Source: Corynebacterium accolens
Lineage (GTDB): Bacteria > Actinomycetota > Actinomycetes > Mycobacteriales > Mycobacteriaceae
NCBI RefSeq assembly: GCF_023520795.1
Contig: NZ_CP046605.1
Span: 1,719,438-1,783,437 of the forward strand
DNA: 64,000 nt
Reading direction: 5' to 3'
Shown here: positions 1 to 12,033 of the stretch, one piece after another
Layout: each line of letters begins with the position of its first letter
Numbering within the stretch: the first letter of the stretch is position 1
Made by a program: the position numbers and the translations under genes
The notes under the pieces: model-generated
Databases searched by the model: none
Told to the model about the DNA's origin: nothing
Seen by the model: only the letters and a program-made list of their open reading frames with translations

Positions 1-1
1 T

Positions 2-358
2 CGGATGCGCGGCCTGACTGGGCGGGAGCTCATAAAGGCCTGTGGCTCCCCCGTATTGGCCGCGCTGGTGGGATTTATGTCCCAGGCGGCTAGGCGTCGC
101 ACGCCCCTGCTTGTCGATGCCCCCTTGACCGCCACCGCCGCCGCATGCGCCGCTACCGACACGCGGATCCACGACTGGCTTCTTGCCACCAATATCGCGC
201 CGCAGCCGGCTCACCGGCTGGCTTTAAAGAAGCTGCGGCTAGAGCCCCTGCTGGATTTACAGATGGAACCGGTACCGGCACTCGGCGCCTTGGCTGCCCT
301 ACCCCTATTATTGCTAGGCGTAGAAGTTACTGCGGACACAACGCAGGCAGAGGCCTAA
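2..358 (+). CDS. cobT: CobT-like nicotinate-nucleotide:DMB phosphoribosyltransferase, C-terminal part
   Basis: The frame is open to the left edge, so only about the last 119 residues are present. They match the end of the CobT family, which moves phosphoribose from nicotinate mononucleotide to dimethylbenzimidazole when the lower ligand of cobalamin is made. Visible family landmarks are the VGFMSQAARRRTPLLVD stretch, LEPLLDL and GALAALPLL. The usual end motif L-G-E-G-[ST]-G carries the catalytic glutamate; here the aligned stretch reads PVPALG and has no glutamate. The gene converges on ilvE, 45 bases away. Assignment rests on remembered family motifs; activity is doubtful. Confidence 0.72.
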   Translation, partial: RMRGLTGRELIKACGSPVLAALVGFMSQAARRRTPLLVDAPLTATAAACAATDTRIHDWLLATNIAPQPAHRLALKKLRLEPLLDLQMEPVPALGALAALPLLLLGVEVTADTTQAEA

Positions 359-403
359 CTGCGCGGCGCAGGTCCGCCTCACGCCGCGTTTCACTGTGGC
401 GTG

Positions 404-1504
404 CTAGACCAAAGTGTGCAACCAGCCGTGGGCATCATCCACGGCGCCGCGCTGGATACCGGTTAGGCGCTCGCGCAAAGCCATGGAAACCTCGCCGGCC
501 TCATTATTATTGACGCTGAAATCGGTGTCCTCACCAAGCACGCGTCCCACCGGCGTGATGACGGCGGCGGTACCGCAGGCAAAGGCCTCGGTCATCTCGC
601 CCGATTCCACATCGCGCTGCCATTCTTCGGCGGTGATGCGCCGCTCGGTTACCTTGTAGCCCATGTCTTCGGCGACCTGCAGCAGGGATTGGCGGGTAAT
701 GCCGGGCAGCAGAGATCCGGAAAGGGCTGGGGTGACAATCTCGGCGTCGCTGCCGGTACCGTAGACGAACATGAGGTTCATCCCGCCCATTTCCTCGATA
801 TACCGGCGTTCGATGGCATCCAGCCAGACCACTTGATCGCAGCCCTTTTCTTCGGCTTGTGCTTGCGCTAACAAGGAACCGGCGTAATTGCCGGCGAATT
901 TCGCGGCACCGGTTCCGCCCGGCGCGGAGCGGACAAAGTCGGTAGATAACCACACCGAAACAGGCTTGATGCCGCCGCTGAAATACGCACCGGCGGGCGA
1001 GGCCAAGAGGATGAAGCGATACGCATTGGCCGGGTGCACGCCCAGCGATACCTCGGTCGAAATCATAAAGGGTCGCAGGTAGAGCGATGCTTCCCCGCCT
1101 GCCTCTGGAACCCAGCTCTTATCGATGTCCACCAGCTGGCGCAGCGCCTCGATGAACTCTTCTTGCGGTAGCTCGGGCATCGCCAAGCGCTGCGCCGAAT
1201 TGATAAAACGCTGCGCGTTTTGCTCGGGGCGGAAGGTAACGATGGAATCATCGGGCTGCCGGTAGGCCTTAATGCCCTCGAAGACGGCCTGGCCGTAGTG
1301 GAAGACGTTGCTCGCTGGATCCATCGTCAGCGGGCCGTAGGGGCGGACCTGCGCGTCGTGCCAGCCCTTGTCCGTGGACCAATCGATGGTAACCATGTGG
1401 TCCGTAAAGTGCTGGCCAAAGCCGGGATTGGCCAGGATTTTATCTAAATCTGCTGCCGCCGTTGGTTGATTCGTACGGGTGATCGTGTAATCAAGCATGC
1501 CCAC
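404..1504 (-). CDS. ilvE: Branched-chain amino acid aminotransferase
   Basis: A 366-residue fold-type IV PLP aminotransferase that interconverts leucine, isoleucine and valine with their 2-oxo acids using glutamate. Seen: FHYGQAVFEGIKAYR near residue 70, the region around KFAGNYAGSLLAQ with the PLP lysine, and the IEEMGGMNLMFVYG and LPGITR motifs. Length fits corynebacterial IlvE (about 367). The GTG at 1504 is chosen because an AGGAG lies 6 bases upstream; the ATG two codons later would be 12 bases away. It diverges from the aminopeptidase gene across about 100 bases. Confidence 0.96.
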   Translation of the reverse strand: MGMLDYTITRTNQPTAAADLDKILANPGFGQHFTDHMVTIDWSTDKGWHDAQVRPYGPLTMDPASNVFHYGQAVFEGIKAYRQPDDSIVTFRPEQNAQRFINSAQRLAMPELPQEEFIEALRQLVDIDKSWVPEAGGEASLYLRPFMISTEVSLGVHPANAYRFILLASPAGAYFSGGIKPVSVWLSTDFVRSAPGGTGAAKFAGNYAGSLLAQAQAEEKGCDQVVWLDAIERRYIEEMGGMNLMFVYGTGSDAEIVTPALSGSLLPGITRQSLLQVAEDMGYKVTERRITAEEWQRDVESGEMTEAFACGTAAVITPVGRVLGEDTDFSVNNNEAGEVSMALRERLTGIQRGAVDDAHGWLHTLV

Positions 1505-1603
1505 AATCTACTCCTTTTATCTATAGCCGGGTAGGAATATGTTCACTCTAGCGCGGTATCATGGGCAGAAGTTTCATTAGTACCAATTAAAAAGGAGGAC
1601 TTT

Positions 1604-3100
1604 ATGTCTCAGCACACTGGACCCGCACGTGGGGCATTTCCGGAGCTTAAGCTAGAAAAGAAGGCCCCGAAGAACGCGCAGGCCCTACTCATCGCCGCAT
1701 TTAAGGGCGAGGAGGGCATTGAGCTTCCGGGCACCTCGCTGCTCAAGTCGGCCGCGCTGCGCGAAGCATACGAGTCCCTTATCGCCGTGGGAGCAACCGG
1801 CAAGGCCAATGAGGTCACCCGCATCCCAGCGCCTAAGAAGGCAGAGGTCGATTCCATCATCGCCGTCGGCCTTGGCGATGCCGAGGACCTCGATGCAGAA
1901 ACCTTGCGCCGCGCCGCCGGCAGCGCCGCACGCTCGATTTCCAAGGTGGAAGAGGTAGCCACTTCCTTGGGCGATTTCGGAATCGCTCCCACGGTAGAAG
2001 GCCTCATCTTGGGCGGCTACAAATTCCAGGGGCTGCGCTCTAAGCCTGGCAAGGATTCCGAGCAGCCAGCCGCCTTTACCGTGGTGGCAGAAAAGTCCGC
2101 CCGCGAGGAGTTCGAGGCGGCCAAGATCACCGCGGAGTCCGTGGTGATTGCCCGCGACCTGGTCAATACCCCGTCCAACCTGCTGTACCCGGAGTCTTAT
2201 GCAGACTTCCTCTCCGCCCAGGCTAAAGAAGTTGGCCTCGAGGTGGAAATCCTGGATGAAAAGGCGCTGCAGAAGCAGGGCTTTGGCGGCATTACCGCCG
2301 TTGGCCGCGGTTCCGCTCGCCCGCCGCGCCTGGTGCGCCTGAGCTGGAACCCGAAGAAGGCGAAGAAGCACGTGGCGCTCGTGGGCAAGGGCATCACCTT
2401 CGATACCGGCGGCATTTCCTTGAAGCCGGGTTCTGGCATGTGGGACATGATTTCCGATATGGGCGGTTCCGCCGCCATGGCCGCCTCCATCATCGCTGCG
2501 GCCAAGCTCAACCTGCCGGTGAAGATCACCGCTACCCTGCCGCTGGCAGAAAACATGCCGGGCGATAACGCCACCCGCCCAGGCGATGTCATAACCCACT
2601 ACGGCGGCATTACCTCTGAGGTTCTCAATACCGATGCGGAAGGCCGCCTCGTGCTTGCCGATGCCATCGCGCGCGCCAGCGAGGATAAGCCCGACTTCCT
2701 CATCGAAACCGCCACGCTAACCGGCGCCCAGATGGTCGCCCTAGGCGAGCGCACCGCGGGCGTCATGGGTTCGGAAGACTTCCGTGACCGCATGGCGGGC
2801 ATCGGCCGCGAGGTCGGCGAAAATGCCTGGGCCATGCCGCTATTGGAAGAACACGATGAATCCGTGAAATCCGCCAGCGCCGATATCCGCAATATCAACG
2901 CCAAGCGCGAGGGCGGCATGGAATACGCCGGCACCTACTTAAAGCAGTTCGTGGGCGAGGGCATCGAATGGGCACATATCGATGTCGCCGGGCCTTCCTT
3001 CAATACCACCGGCGCTTATGGCTATACGCCAAAGATGGGTACGGGCGTTCCCACCCGCACCGTCATCGCTGCCCTACGCGAGATTGCTGAATCAAAGTAA
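1604..3100 (+). CDS. pepA: Leucyl aminopeptidase (M17 family)
   Basis: A 498-residue cytosolic metallo-aminopeptidase that removes N-terminal residues from peptides. The C-terminal catalytic domain shows the metal-binding lysine and aspartate in VGKGITFDTGGISLKPG (about residue 265) and the M17 signature NTDAEGRLVLADA (about residue 345). The N-terminal domain is the usual less conserved macro-like region. The ATG start has an AAGGAGG upstream at good spacing. Full family length; nothing looks damaged. Confidence 0.96.
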   Translation: MSQHTGPARGAFPELKLEKKAPKNAQALLIAAFKGEEGIELPGTSLLKSAALREAYESLIAVGATGKANEVTRIPAPKKAEVDSIIAVGLGDAEDLDAETLRRAAGSAARSISKVEEVATSLGDFGIAPTVEGLILGGYKFQGLRSKPGKDSEQPAAFTVVAEKSAREEFEAAKITAESVVIARDLVNTPSNLLYPESYADFLSAQAKEVGLEVEILDEKALQKQGFGGITAVGRGSARPPRLVRLSWNPKKAKKHVALVGKGITFDTGGISLKPGSGMWDMISDMGGSAAMAASIIAAAKLNLPVKITATLPLAENMPGDNATRPGDVITHYGGITSEVLNTDAEGRLVLADAIARASEDKPDFLIETATLTGAQMVALGERTAGVMGSEDFRDRMAGIGREVGENAWAMPLLEEHDESVKSASADIRNINAKREGGMEYAGTYLKQFVGEGIEWAHIDVAGPSFNTTGAYGYTPKMGTGVPTRTVIAALREIAESK

Positions 3101-3138
3101 TACCTCACGTAGCCGCCTGGGCCTAAAATAGCGGAGTT

Positions 3139-3675
3139 ATGAACACTGCTTTAATCATCGTTGATGTCCAACACGATTTTTGCCCAGGCGGCGCGCTTGG
3201 CACCGATCGCGGCAACGAGGTTGCAGAGAAGATCTCTTCTTTGCAGTCCGAGTATGACACCGTCGTTGCCACGCAGGACTGGCACATCGATCCGGGTTCC
3301 CACTTTGCGGAGGACCCGGATTTTGTCGATTCCTGGCCGGTGCACTGCGTCGCCGATTCCTATGGGGCTCAGATGCACGAGGCCATCGGGCCTGCGCAAG
3401 CATATTTCCGCAAGGGCGAATACACCGCCGCGTACTCCGGCTTTGAGGGCGCAGCAAACGGCGTATTGCTGGCGGAGTGGCTGCGCGAGCACGATATCGA
3501 CGCGGTGGATATCGTCGGCATTGCCACGGATCACTGCGTGCAAGCAACCGCGGCGGATGCTTTAAAGGAAGGCTTTTCCGTCCGCGTCTTAAGCGAGTAT
3601 TGCTCTCCTGTTGATCCAGATCGCGGGGATGCCGCCCTAGCGAAGTTAGGAAAGGCCGGCGCCACCATCGTCTAG
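3139..3675 (+). CDS. pncA: Nicotinamidase / pyrazinamidase
   Basis: A 178-residue isochorismatase-fold amidohydrolase that converts nicotinamide to nicotinate in NAD recycling; the same family activates pyrazinamide. The catalytic triad is visible: Asp9 in IIVDVQHDF, Lys92 in FRKGEY, and Cys133 in ATDHCVQ. The metal-binding set appears in TQDWHIDPGSHF. It starts 38 bases after the aminopeptidase gene on the same strand, so the two may be cotranscribed, and it converges on the next gene with only 5 bases between stops. Confidence 0.95.
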   Translation: MNTALIIVDVQHDFCPGGALGTDRGNEVAEKISSLQSEYDTVVATQDWHIDPGSHFAEDPDFVDSWPVHCVADSYGAQMHEAIGPAQAYFRKGEYTAAYSGFEGAANGVLLAEWLREHDIDAVDIVGIATDHCVQATAADALKEGFSVRVLSEYCSPVDPDRGDAALAKLGKAGATIV

Positions 3676-3680
3676 GCCGA

Positions 3681-4091
3681 TTAACTTAAGTCCTGCCCCG
3701 AATCAGGGTTTTCGCCGCGCTCAAAGCGGGCGCGGCGAAGGCGCTGTTCTTCCCTTTTACGCAAGATGCGTTGGCGTTCCATGCGCTCGCGCATGCGTTG
3801 GGGGTACCCGGTTTCTTCGACATCAAAAACGTCGCATTGCAACAGTTTTCCTACCGCGCCAATCCCCTTCGGCCCGCCGATGCGCCGGCGAATAAACTCA
3901 CCCTTTTCATCCACAACGACCACGGACATTTCATTGACCACGGTCTCTGGCTCGATAAATGCCTCAATAAATGCCTTATCGGCGGCCCACATTTTGAGCT
4001 CTTGTTCATCTTCTGGGCGGATAGTTTCTCCCGGACCGCGGGGCGGTCGCAGTGGCGATCGGGACTTATTGCGGCGGAAGAGGTTGAACAT
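3681..4091 (-). CDS. Conserved hypothetical actinobacterial protein
   Basis: A 136-residue charged protein with no signal peptide or membrane segment. The middle (about residues 55-90) holds a beta-rich stretch with VVVVDEKGEFIRRR and GPKGIGAVGKLLQ; both ends are rich in Arg and Glu, and the C-terminal third (MRERMERQRILRKREEQRLRRARFER in part) is probably a basic helix. A protein like this sits between the aminopeptidase and sucB in related corynebacteria. I cannot assign a function. The reading frame is supported by its clear coding character and its place between two well-defined genes. Confidence 0.75.
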   Translation of the reverse strand: MFNLFRRNKSRSPLRPPRGPGETIRPEDEQELKMWAADKAFIEAFIEPETVVNEMSVVVVDEKGEFIRRRIGGPKGIGAVGKLLQCDVFDVEETGYPQRMRERMERQRILRKREEQRLRRARFERGENPDSGQDLS

Positions 4092-4216
4092 AACCCACTA
4101 GTTTACCCGCATGGAGGGTATTACTAACCCCACTACTGCACGATGACGGGCATCACGCTGTAAGATTGTGCGGTAGCGATAGAATACTTCCAACTTTTCG
4201 AGGAGTCTTAAAACTC

Positions 4217-6322
4217 ATGGCGAACTCCGTTGAGATGCCCGAGCTGGGCGAGTCCGTAACCGAAGGCACCATTACCCAGTGGCTTAAGTCCGTCGGCGAC
4301 ACCGTCGAGGTGGACGAGCCTTTGCTCGAGGTCTCCACCGACAAGGTCGACACCGAAATCCCCTCCCCCGTTGCAGGCACCATCCTAGAAATCAAGGCCG
4401 AAGAAGACGACACCATCGAGGTCGGCGAGGTGATCGCCGTCATCGGTGATGAAGACGAGGCTGGCTCCTCTTCCGATGACTCTGATGACTCCGACGATGA
4501 CAAGTCTGAGGACAAGGAGGAAACCAAGTCCGAGGAAAAGGAAGACAAGGACGAGAAGAAGTCCGGTTCCAGCTCCAAGGCTTCCGGTGAGACCACCGAT
4601 GTCGAAATGCCTGAACTCGGCGAGTCCGTCACCGAGGGCACCATTACCCAGTGGCTCAAGTCCGTCGGCGACACCGTCGAGGTAGACGAACCACTGCTCG
4701 AGGTCTCCACCGACAAGGTCGACACCGAAATTCCTTCCCCCGTTGCCGGCACCCTGGTAGAAATCCTCGCAGAAGAAGACGAAACCATCGAGGTCGGCGA
4801 AGCAATCGCCCGCGTCGGCGACGAAAACGCCGCACCATCCTCCGACGACTCCGACGACGACAAGTCCGAAGACAAGGAAGAAACCAAGTCCGAGGACAAG
4901 AAGGAAGAGTCCAAGTCTGACTCCTCCGCTAAGTCCTCCGGTGAGACCACCGATGTCGAAATGCCCGAGCTCGGCGAATCCGTCACCGAGGGCACCATCA
5001 CCCAGTGGCTCAAGTCCGTCGGCGACACCGTCGAGGTAGACGAACCACTACTCGAGGTCTCCACCGACAAGGTCGACACCGAAATTCCTTCCCCCGTTGC
5101 CGGCACCCTGGTAGAAATCCTCGCCGAAGAAGACGAAACCATCGAGGTCGGCGAAGCCATCGCCCGCGTCGGCGACGAAAACGCCGCACCATCCTCCGAC
5201 GACTCCGACGACGACAAGTCCGAAGACAAGGAAGAAACCAAGTCCGAGGACAAGAAGGAAGAGTCCAAGTCTGACGAGAAGAAGGAAGACAAGGGCGAGC
5301 CTGCCAAGGAGGAGAAGAAGGAAGAGCCGAAGCAGGATTCTTCCCTGAACACCTCCGCCAAGGTCAACAACGGCGATAACGTTCCATACGTCACCCCGTT
5401 GGTGCGCAAGCTGGCTGATAAGCACGGCGTGGACCTCAACTCCATTGAGGGCACCGGCGTAGGCGGACGCATCCGCAAGCAAGACGTCCTGGCCGCTGCT
5501 GGCGAGGGCGATGCGAAGGCATCGGCAGGCGACGATAAGAAGACTGCTGACTCCCCACGCGCACGCTGGTCCACCAAGTCCGTGGATCCGGAAAAGCAGG
5601 AGCTTATCGGCACCACCAAGAAGGTCAACCGTATCCGCGAAATCACCGCTACCAAGATGGTGGAAGCGCTGCAGATTTCCGCACAGCTTACCCACGTGCA
5701 GGAAGTCGACATGACTCCTATCTGGGATATGCGCAAGAAGAGCAAGCAGGCGTTCATTGATAAGTACGGCGCCAACCTGTCCTTCCTGCCGTTCATTGTG
5801 AAGGCCACCACGGAGGCTCTGGTTTCCCACCCGAACGTGAACGCCTCCTATGACCCAGAGACCAAGGAGATGACCTACCACGAGGATGTCAACGTCGCCA
5901 TTGCCGTAGACACCCCGAAGGGTCTGCTCACCCCGGTCATCCACAAGGCACAGGACCTGTCCTTGCCGGAAATCGCGCAGCAGATTGCAGAGCTGGCTGA
6001 TAAGGCCCGCAATAACAAGCTGAAGCCGAATGACCTGACCGGTGCGACCTTCACCGTGACCAATATCGGTTCCGAGGGCGCCCTGCTCGATACCCCGATC
6101 CTGGTTCCGCCACAGGCCGGAATCCTGGGTACCGCAGCTATCCAGAAGCGCGCCGTCGTGGTCAACGAGAACGGCCAGGACGCCATCGCCATCCGCCAGA
6201 TGTGCTTCCTGCCATTCACCTACGACCACCAGGTCATCGATGGTGCAGACGCTGGTCGCTTCATCACCACCATCAAGGACCGTCTGGAGACTGCAGACTT
6301 CGAGGCTGACCTCGATATCTAA
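4217..6322 (+). CDS. sucB: Dihydrolipoamide acyltransferase E2 with three lipoyl domains
   Basis: A 701-residue E2 enzyme that carries acyl groups on lipoyl-lysine to CoA. In corynebacteria this E2 serves both pyruvate dehydrogenase (with AceE) and 2-oxoglutarate dehydrogenase. Three lipoyl domains begin near residues 1, 126 and 244, each with a TDKVDTEIPSPVAG lipoylation site. They are joined by very acidic Ser/Asp/Glu/Lys linkers. The peripheral subunit-binding domain is near 390-431 and the catalytic domain near 468-701, ending with the YDHQVIDGADAG active-site motif. Start: ATG at 4217 opens MANSVEMPELGES, the conserved N-terminus, after a GAGGAG; an in-frame ATG 17 codons upstream is rejected. 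Confidence 0.95.
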   Translation: MANSVEMPELGESVTEGTITQWLKSVGDTVEVDEPLLEVSTDKVDTEIPSPVAGTILEIKAEEDDTIEVGEVIAVIGDEDEAGSSSDDSDDSDDDKSEDKEETKSEEKEDKDEKKSGSSSKASGETTDVEMPELGESVTEGTITQWLKSVGDTVEVDEPLLEVSTDKVDTEIPSPVAGTLVEILAEEDETIEVGEAIARVGDENAAPSSDDSDDDKSEDKEETKSEDKKEESKSDSSAKSSGETTDVEMPELGESVTEGTITQWLKSVGDTVEVDEPLLEVSTDKVDTEIPSPVAGTLVEILAEEDETIEVGEAIARVGDENAAPSSDDSDDDKSEDKEETKSEDKKEESKSDEKKEDKGEPAKEEKKEEPKQDSSLNTSAKVNNGDNVPYVTPLVRKLADKHGVDLNSIEGTGVGGRIRKQDVLAAAGEGDAKASAGDDKKTADSPRARWSTKSVDPEKQELIGTTKKVNRIREITATKMVEALQISAQLTHVQEVDMTPIWDMRKKSKQAFIDKYGANLSFLPFIVKATTEALVSHPNVNASYDPETKEMTYHEDVNVAIAVDTPKGLLTPVIHKAQDLSLPEIAQQIAELADKARNNKLKPNDLTGATFTVTNIGSEGALLDTPILVPPQAGILGTAAIQKRAVVVNENGQDAIAIRQMCFLPFTYDHQVIDGADAGRFITTIKDRLETADFEADLDI
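4594..5277 (+). repeat. Tandem 354-bp duplication inside sucB
   Basis: Two copies lie head to tail, at about 4594-4923 and 4948-5277. They are offset by exactly 354 bases (118 codons) and almost identical at the DNA level, with scattered silent changes such as ctgctc/ctactc and gcagaagaa/gccgaagaa. Each copy encodes one lipoyl domain plus its acidic linker. The first lipoyl domain (from 4217) is more diverged. This is a recent or homogenised internal duplication. Confidence 0.9.
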
Positions 6323-6343
6323 AAGCAGTTAGCTAACTGGCAT

Positions 6344-6382
6344 ACCTCCCACTCCTTCAACGCGAAGGGGACGGGAGGTTTT
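6344..6382 (+). terminator. Rho-independent terminator of sucB
   Basis: ACCTCCC (6344-6350) pairs with GGGAGGT (6373-6379), and inside it CCTTC (6354-6358) pairs with GAAGG (6364-6368). A short TTTT follows. It lies 22 bases after the sucB stop codon. Confidence 0.8.
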
Positions 6383-6620
6383 GTCGTGCCTGGGGTACTC
6401 CGCGGGGGTGTAGCGGGAGAACTTCCGGCACAAATATCAGAGGAGTTTTATCCCGGCACTACAGGACATATTTCACTAAGTGGGAGGTAAGCGGGCTACG
6501 ACACATTTTCATCGGTGAGTTACTGCATAAAAGTTTGTCAAGGGCGCTGTTTTTACCGGTTATTAAACATATACTTAGGGGCGGTTAAGACCATTGCACC
6601 CGATGAAGGAGACCTCACAG
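6383..6620 (+). promoter_or_regulatory. gcvP upstream region with a possible -10 element
   Basis: About 240 bases lie between the sucB terminator and gcvP with no convincing gene. A TATACT at 6570-6575 could be a -10 hexamer; I see no good -35 at the right distance. A ribosome site GAAGGAG lies just before the chosen gcvP start. A loose inverted repeat joins 6410-6420 to 6462-6473. The hallmarks of a glycine riboswitch were looked for and not found. Confidence 0.3.
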
Positions 6621-9464
<2,844 letters not shown>

Positions 9465-9466
9465 CA

Positions 9467-10579
9467 ATGACCGAACTTCTAACCTCCCCGCTCAATGCCA
9501 AGCACGAGGAACTCGGCGCTACCTTCACGGCCTTTGGGCCGTGGAATATGCCGCTGAAGTACAACAGCGAACTGGAAGAACACCGCGCCGTTCGCACCAG
9601 CGCCGGCCTGTTTGATCTCTCCCACATGGGAGAAATCTGGGTCAATGGGCCCGATGCCGGCAAGTTCTTGTCCTACTCCTTCATCTCGAACCTGGATTCG
9701 CTGAAGGTGGGCAAGGCCAAGTACTCCATGATCACCGCTGAAGACGGCGGCATCATCGATGACCTGATTTCCTATCGCTTCGAGGAAGAAAAGTTCCTCG
9801 TCGTGCCGAATGCTGGCAATGCCGATACCGTCTGGGACGAACTTAATAAGCGCGCCGAGGGTTTTGACGTTGAGCTCAAAAACGAGTCCCGCGATGTTGC
9901 CATGATCGCCGTACAGGGCCCCAAGGCCGCGGAGATCCTCGTCCCGCTGGTAGAGGACAATAAGCAAGAGGCCGTCTACGAGCTGGGCTACTACGCCGCC
10001 ACGATGGGCAAGGTGGCGCGCACCTTCGCCATCATCGCGCGCACCGGTTATACCGGTGAGGATGGCTTCGAGCTCATCGTTTATAACTCCGATGCCCCGC
10101 AGCTGTGGGAAGAATTGCTCAAGGCGGGCGCGGAATATGACATCAAGCCGTGTGGCCTAGCCGCGCGCGATTCGCTGCGCCTGGAGGCCGGCATGCCGCT
10201 CTACGGCAACGAGCTCTCCCGCGATATCACCCCGGTAGAGGCGGGCATGTCGCGCGCCTTTGCCAAAAAGGAAGCGGACTTCGTCGGTGCAGAGGTCATC
10301 CGCAAGCGCGCCGAGGAAGGCCCACAGGTCGTTATCTCCGGGCTCACCTCGGATCAGCGCCGCGCCGCGCGCGCCGGCGCCGAGGTCTTCCTCAATGACA
10401 CCAAGGTCGGCACCGTCACCTCTGGCCAGCCCTCCCCCACGCTCGGCCACCCAGTGGCCATTGCGCTGCTCGATACCAGCGCGGAGCTCGAACCGGGCAC
10501 CGCGGTCGAAGTAGAAATCCGCGGCAAGCGTTATCCTTTTGAGGTAACCGCGTTGCCGTTCTACAAGCGCGATAAGTAA
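9467..10579 (+). CDS. gcvT: Aminomethyltransferase, glycine cleavage T protein
   Basis: A 370-residue T protein that releases ammonia from aminomethyl-GcvH and makes 5,10-methylene-tetrahydrofolate. Seen: LFDLSHMGEIWVNGPDAGKFL near the N-terminus, ARTGYTGEDGFELI in the folate-binding region, and CGLAARDSLRLEAGMPLYGNEL in the C-terminal part. ATG at 9467 follows the gcvP stop by two bases, with GAGGAG inside the end of gcvP, so translation is probably coupled. Confidence 0.97.
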   Translation: MTELLTSPLNAKHEELGATFTAFGPWNMPLKYNSELEEHRAVRTSAGLFDLSHMGEIWVNGPDAGKFLSYSFISNLDSLKVGKAKYSMITAEDGGIIDDLISYRFEEEKFLVVPNAGNADTVWDELNKRAEGFDVELKNESRDVAMIAVQGPKAAEILVPLVEDNKQEAVYELGYYAATMGKVARTFAIIARTGYTGEDGFELIVYNSDAPQLWEELLKAGAEYDIKPCGLAARDSLRLEAGMPLYGNELSRDITPVEAGMSRAFAKKEADFVGAEVIRKRAEEGPQVVISGLTSDQRRAARAGAEVFLNDTKVGTVTSGQPSPTLGHPVAIALLDTSAELEPGTAVEVEIRGKRYPFEVTALPFYKRDK

Positions 10580-10624
10580 GCCACCCGCATACCCTAAATA
10601 TTCAGCCCGAAAGGACTCCATATC

Positions 10625-11017
10625 ATGTCTAACCTGCCCCAAGACTTTTCCTACTCCGAAGACCACGAATGGGTAAACGCCGCCAAGGACGCCGTGGAAG
10701 GCAAGACCGTTCGCATCGGTATCACCTCCGTGGCCGCAGACCGCCTGGGTGAGGTCGTCTTCGCAGAGCTGCCTGAGGTTGGCGATACCGTCACCGCCGG
10801 CGATTCCTGTGGCGAGGTCGAATCCACCAAGTCCGTGTCTGACCTGTTCTCCCCGGTCACCGGCACCGTGAAGGCCGTCAACGATGCCGTGCACGATGAC
10901 TACGCCGTCATCAACAACGACCCCTTCGGTGAAGGCTGGCTCTTTGAGGTCGAGGTGGATGAAGCAGGCGAGCTCATGGAGGCTGACGAATACGCCTCCG
11001 CTAACGGCCTGGACTAA
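10625..11017 (+). CDS. gcvH: Glycine cleavage H protein (lipoyl carrier)
   Basis: A 130-residue lipoyl protein that shuttles the aminomethyl intermediate between GcvP, GcvT and lipoamide dehydrogenase. The lipoylation site is Lys69 in [18 protein letters not shown]. The N-terminal EDHEWV and the [16 protein letters not shown] strand are typical. It follows gcvT by 45 bases with its own AAAGGA ribosome site, and is followed by a strong terminator, so the gcvPTH operon ends here. Confidence 0.97.
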   Translation: MSNLPQDFSYSEDHEWVNAAKDAVEGKTVRIGITSVAADRLGEVVFAELPEVGDTVTAGDSCGEVESTKSVSDLFSPVTGTVKAVNDAVHDDYAVINNDPFGEGWLFEVEVDEAGELMEADEYASANGLD

Positions 11018-11054
11018 AAGGCGGTTCGTTCGACACCCTCGAACATAAAATAAG

Positions 11055-11092
11055 GCGGGAGGATGCCATGGCATTCTCCCGCTTTGCTTTTC
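11055..11092 (+). terminator. Rho-independent terminator of gcvPTH
   Basis: GCGGGAG (11055-11061) pairs with CTCCCGC (11076-11082), and ATGCC (11063-11067) with GGCAT (11070-11074). It is followed by tttgcttttc. It sits 38 bases after the gcvH stop. Confidence 0.85.
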
Positions 11093-11120
11093 CCCACCAA
11101 AGAAGACGACACTAGAGATT

Positions 11121-11924
11121 ATGACTGCACCACGCGATCCTTTCTTTCCCGCTGAACGCTCCATTCGCGCCTCGGACAATCCTCTTGAAATACGCCACTT
11201 GGGCCGCATGGATTACCAAGAGGCGTGGGATTATCAGGCAGAGGTGGCGGCGGCGCGCGCGCAGGGCACGCAGGACGATGTGGTCTTAGTGGTCGAACAC
11301 CCCAATATCTACACCGCGGGCAAGCGCACGCAGCCTGAGGACATGCCGGATAACGATCTGCCGGTTATCACCGTGGACCGCGGCGGGCGCATTACTTGGC
11401 ATGGCGAGGGGCAGTTGGTGCTCTACCCCATCATCAAGCTGGCGGAACCTGTCGATGTTGTCGATTATGTCCGCCGCCTCGAGGAGGCCACCATCCAGGC
11501 GGTGCGCGAGCTGGGCGTGACTACCGCAGGCCGCATCGACGGCCGCTCTGGGGTGTGGGTTCCTTCTACCACCCAGGCTAAAGATCCTTCCGCCTCGCAG
11601 CGCGATCGCAAGATTGCGGCGCTGGGAATCCGCATTACCCGCGGGGTGACCATGCACGGCCTCGCACTTAACTGCAGCAATACGCTGGAGTATTACGATC
11701 ACATCGTGGCCTGTGGCATCGATGATGCAGATATCACCACGCTGTCGCTAGAACTCGGCCGCGAGGTCACGATGGAGAAAGCCGCTAAGCCGCTTTTGCG
11801 GGCGCTTGATGATGCCCTCTCGGGCCGACTCATCGTCGCCGACCACAGTTTCGGTTCCGCGCCCGATCCCACGAAGATTGCGAATGAGAAGGCGCGGGAG
11901 CGGCGTCGGCAAGCGCAGGCTTAA
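11121..11924 (+). CDS. lipB: Octanoyl-[ACP]:protein N-octanoyltransferase
   Basis: A 267-residue LipB that transfers octanoate from acyl carrier protein to the lipoyl lysines of E2 and H proteins, the first step of lipoate synthesis. Seen: [17 protein letters not shown], and the catalytic pair Lys (in [11 protein letters not shown]) and Cys185 (in [12 protein letters not shown]). It lies between gcvH and lipA, beside its substrates GcvH and SucB. The ribosome site before the ATG is weak. Length is slightly above the usual 210-250 because of a charged C-terminal tail. Confidence 0.96.
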   Translation: MTAPRDPFFPAERSIRASDNPLEIRHLGRMDYQEAWDYQAEVAAARAQGTQDDVVLVVEHPNIYTAGKRTQPEDMPDNDLPVITVDRGGRITWHGEGQLVLYPIIKLAEPVDVVDYVRRLEEATIQAVRELGVTTAGRIDGRSGVWVPSTTQAKDPSASQRDRKIAALGIRITRGVTMHGLALNCSNTLEYYDHIVACGIDDADITTLSLELGREVTMEKAAKPLLRALDDALSGRLIVADHSFGSAPDPTKIANEKARERRRQAQA

Positions 11925-12033
11925 GCCCGGTGGCCCTAGTTTGGGGCTAGCGTGGAATAGTTGTGCGCCCGCGCGCCTTGAACCTAGAAGAGCTATTAGC
12001 CATCACCATCTTTGATCGATAAAGTGAGTATTT

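Noticed and set aside
4153-5811. A 552-codon Ser-rich frame on the minus strand of sucB
   Set aside because: It is the reverse reading of the acidic Glu/Asp/Lys codon repeats of SucB; sucB itself is certain.
6383-6620. Possible glycine riboswitch before gcvP
   Set aside because: The conserved aptamer core elements (CCGAAGG-type and CUCUCAGGCAAA-type segments) are absent; the GCGAAGGGG near 6361 belongs to the sucB terminator.
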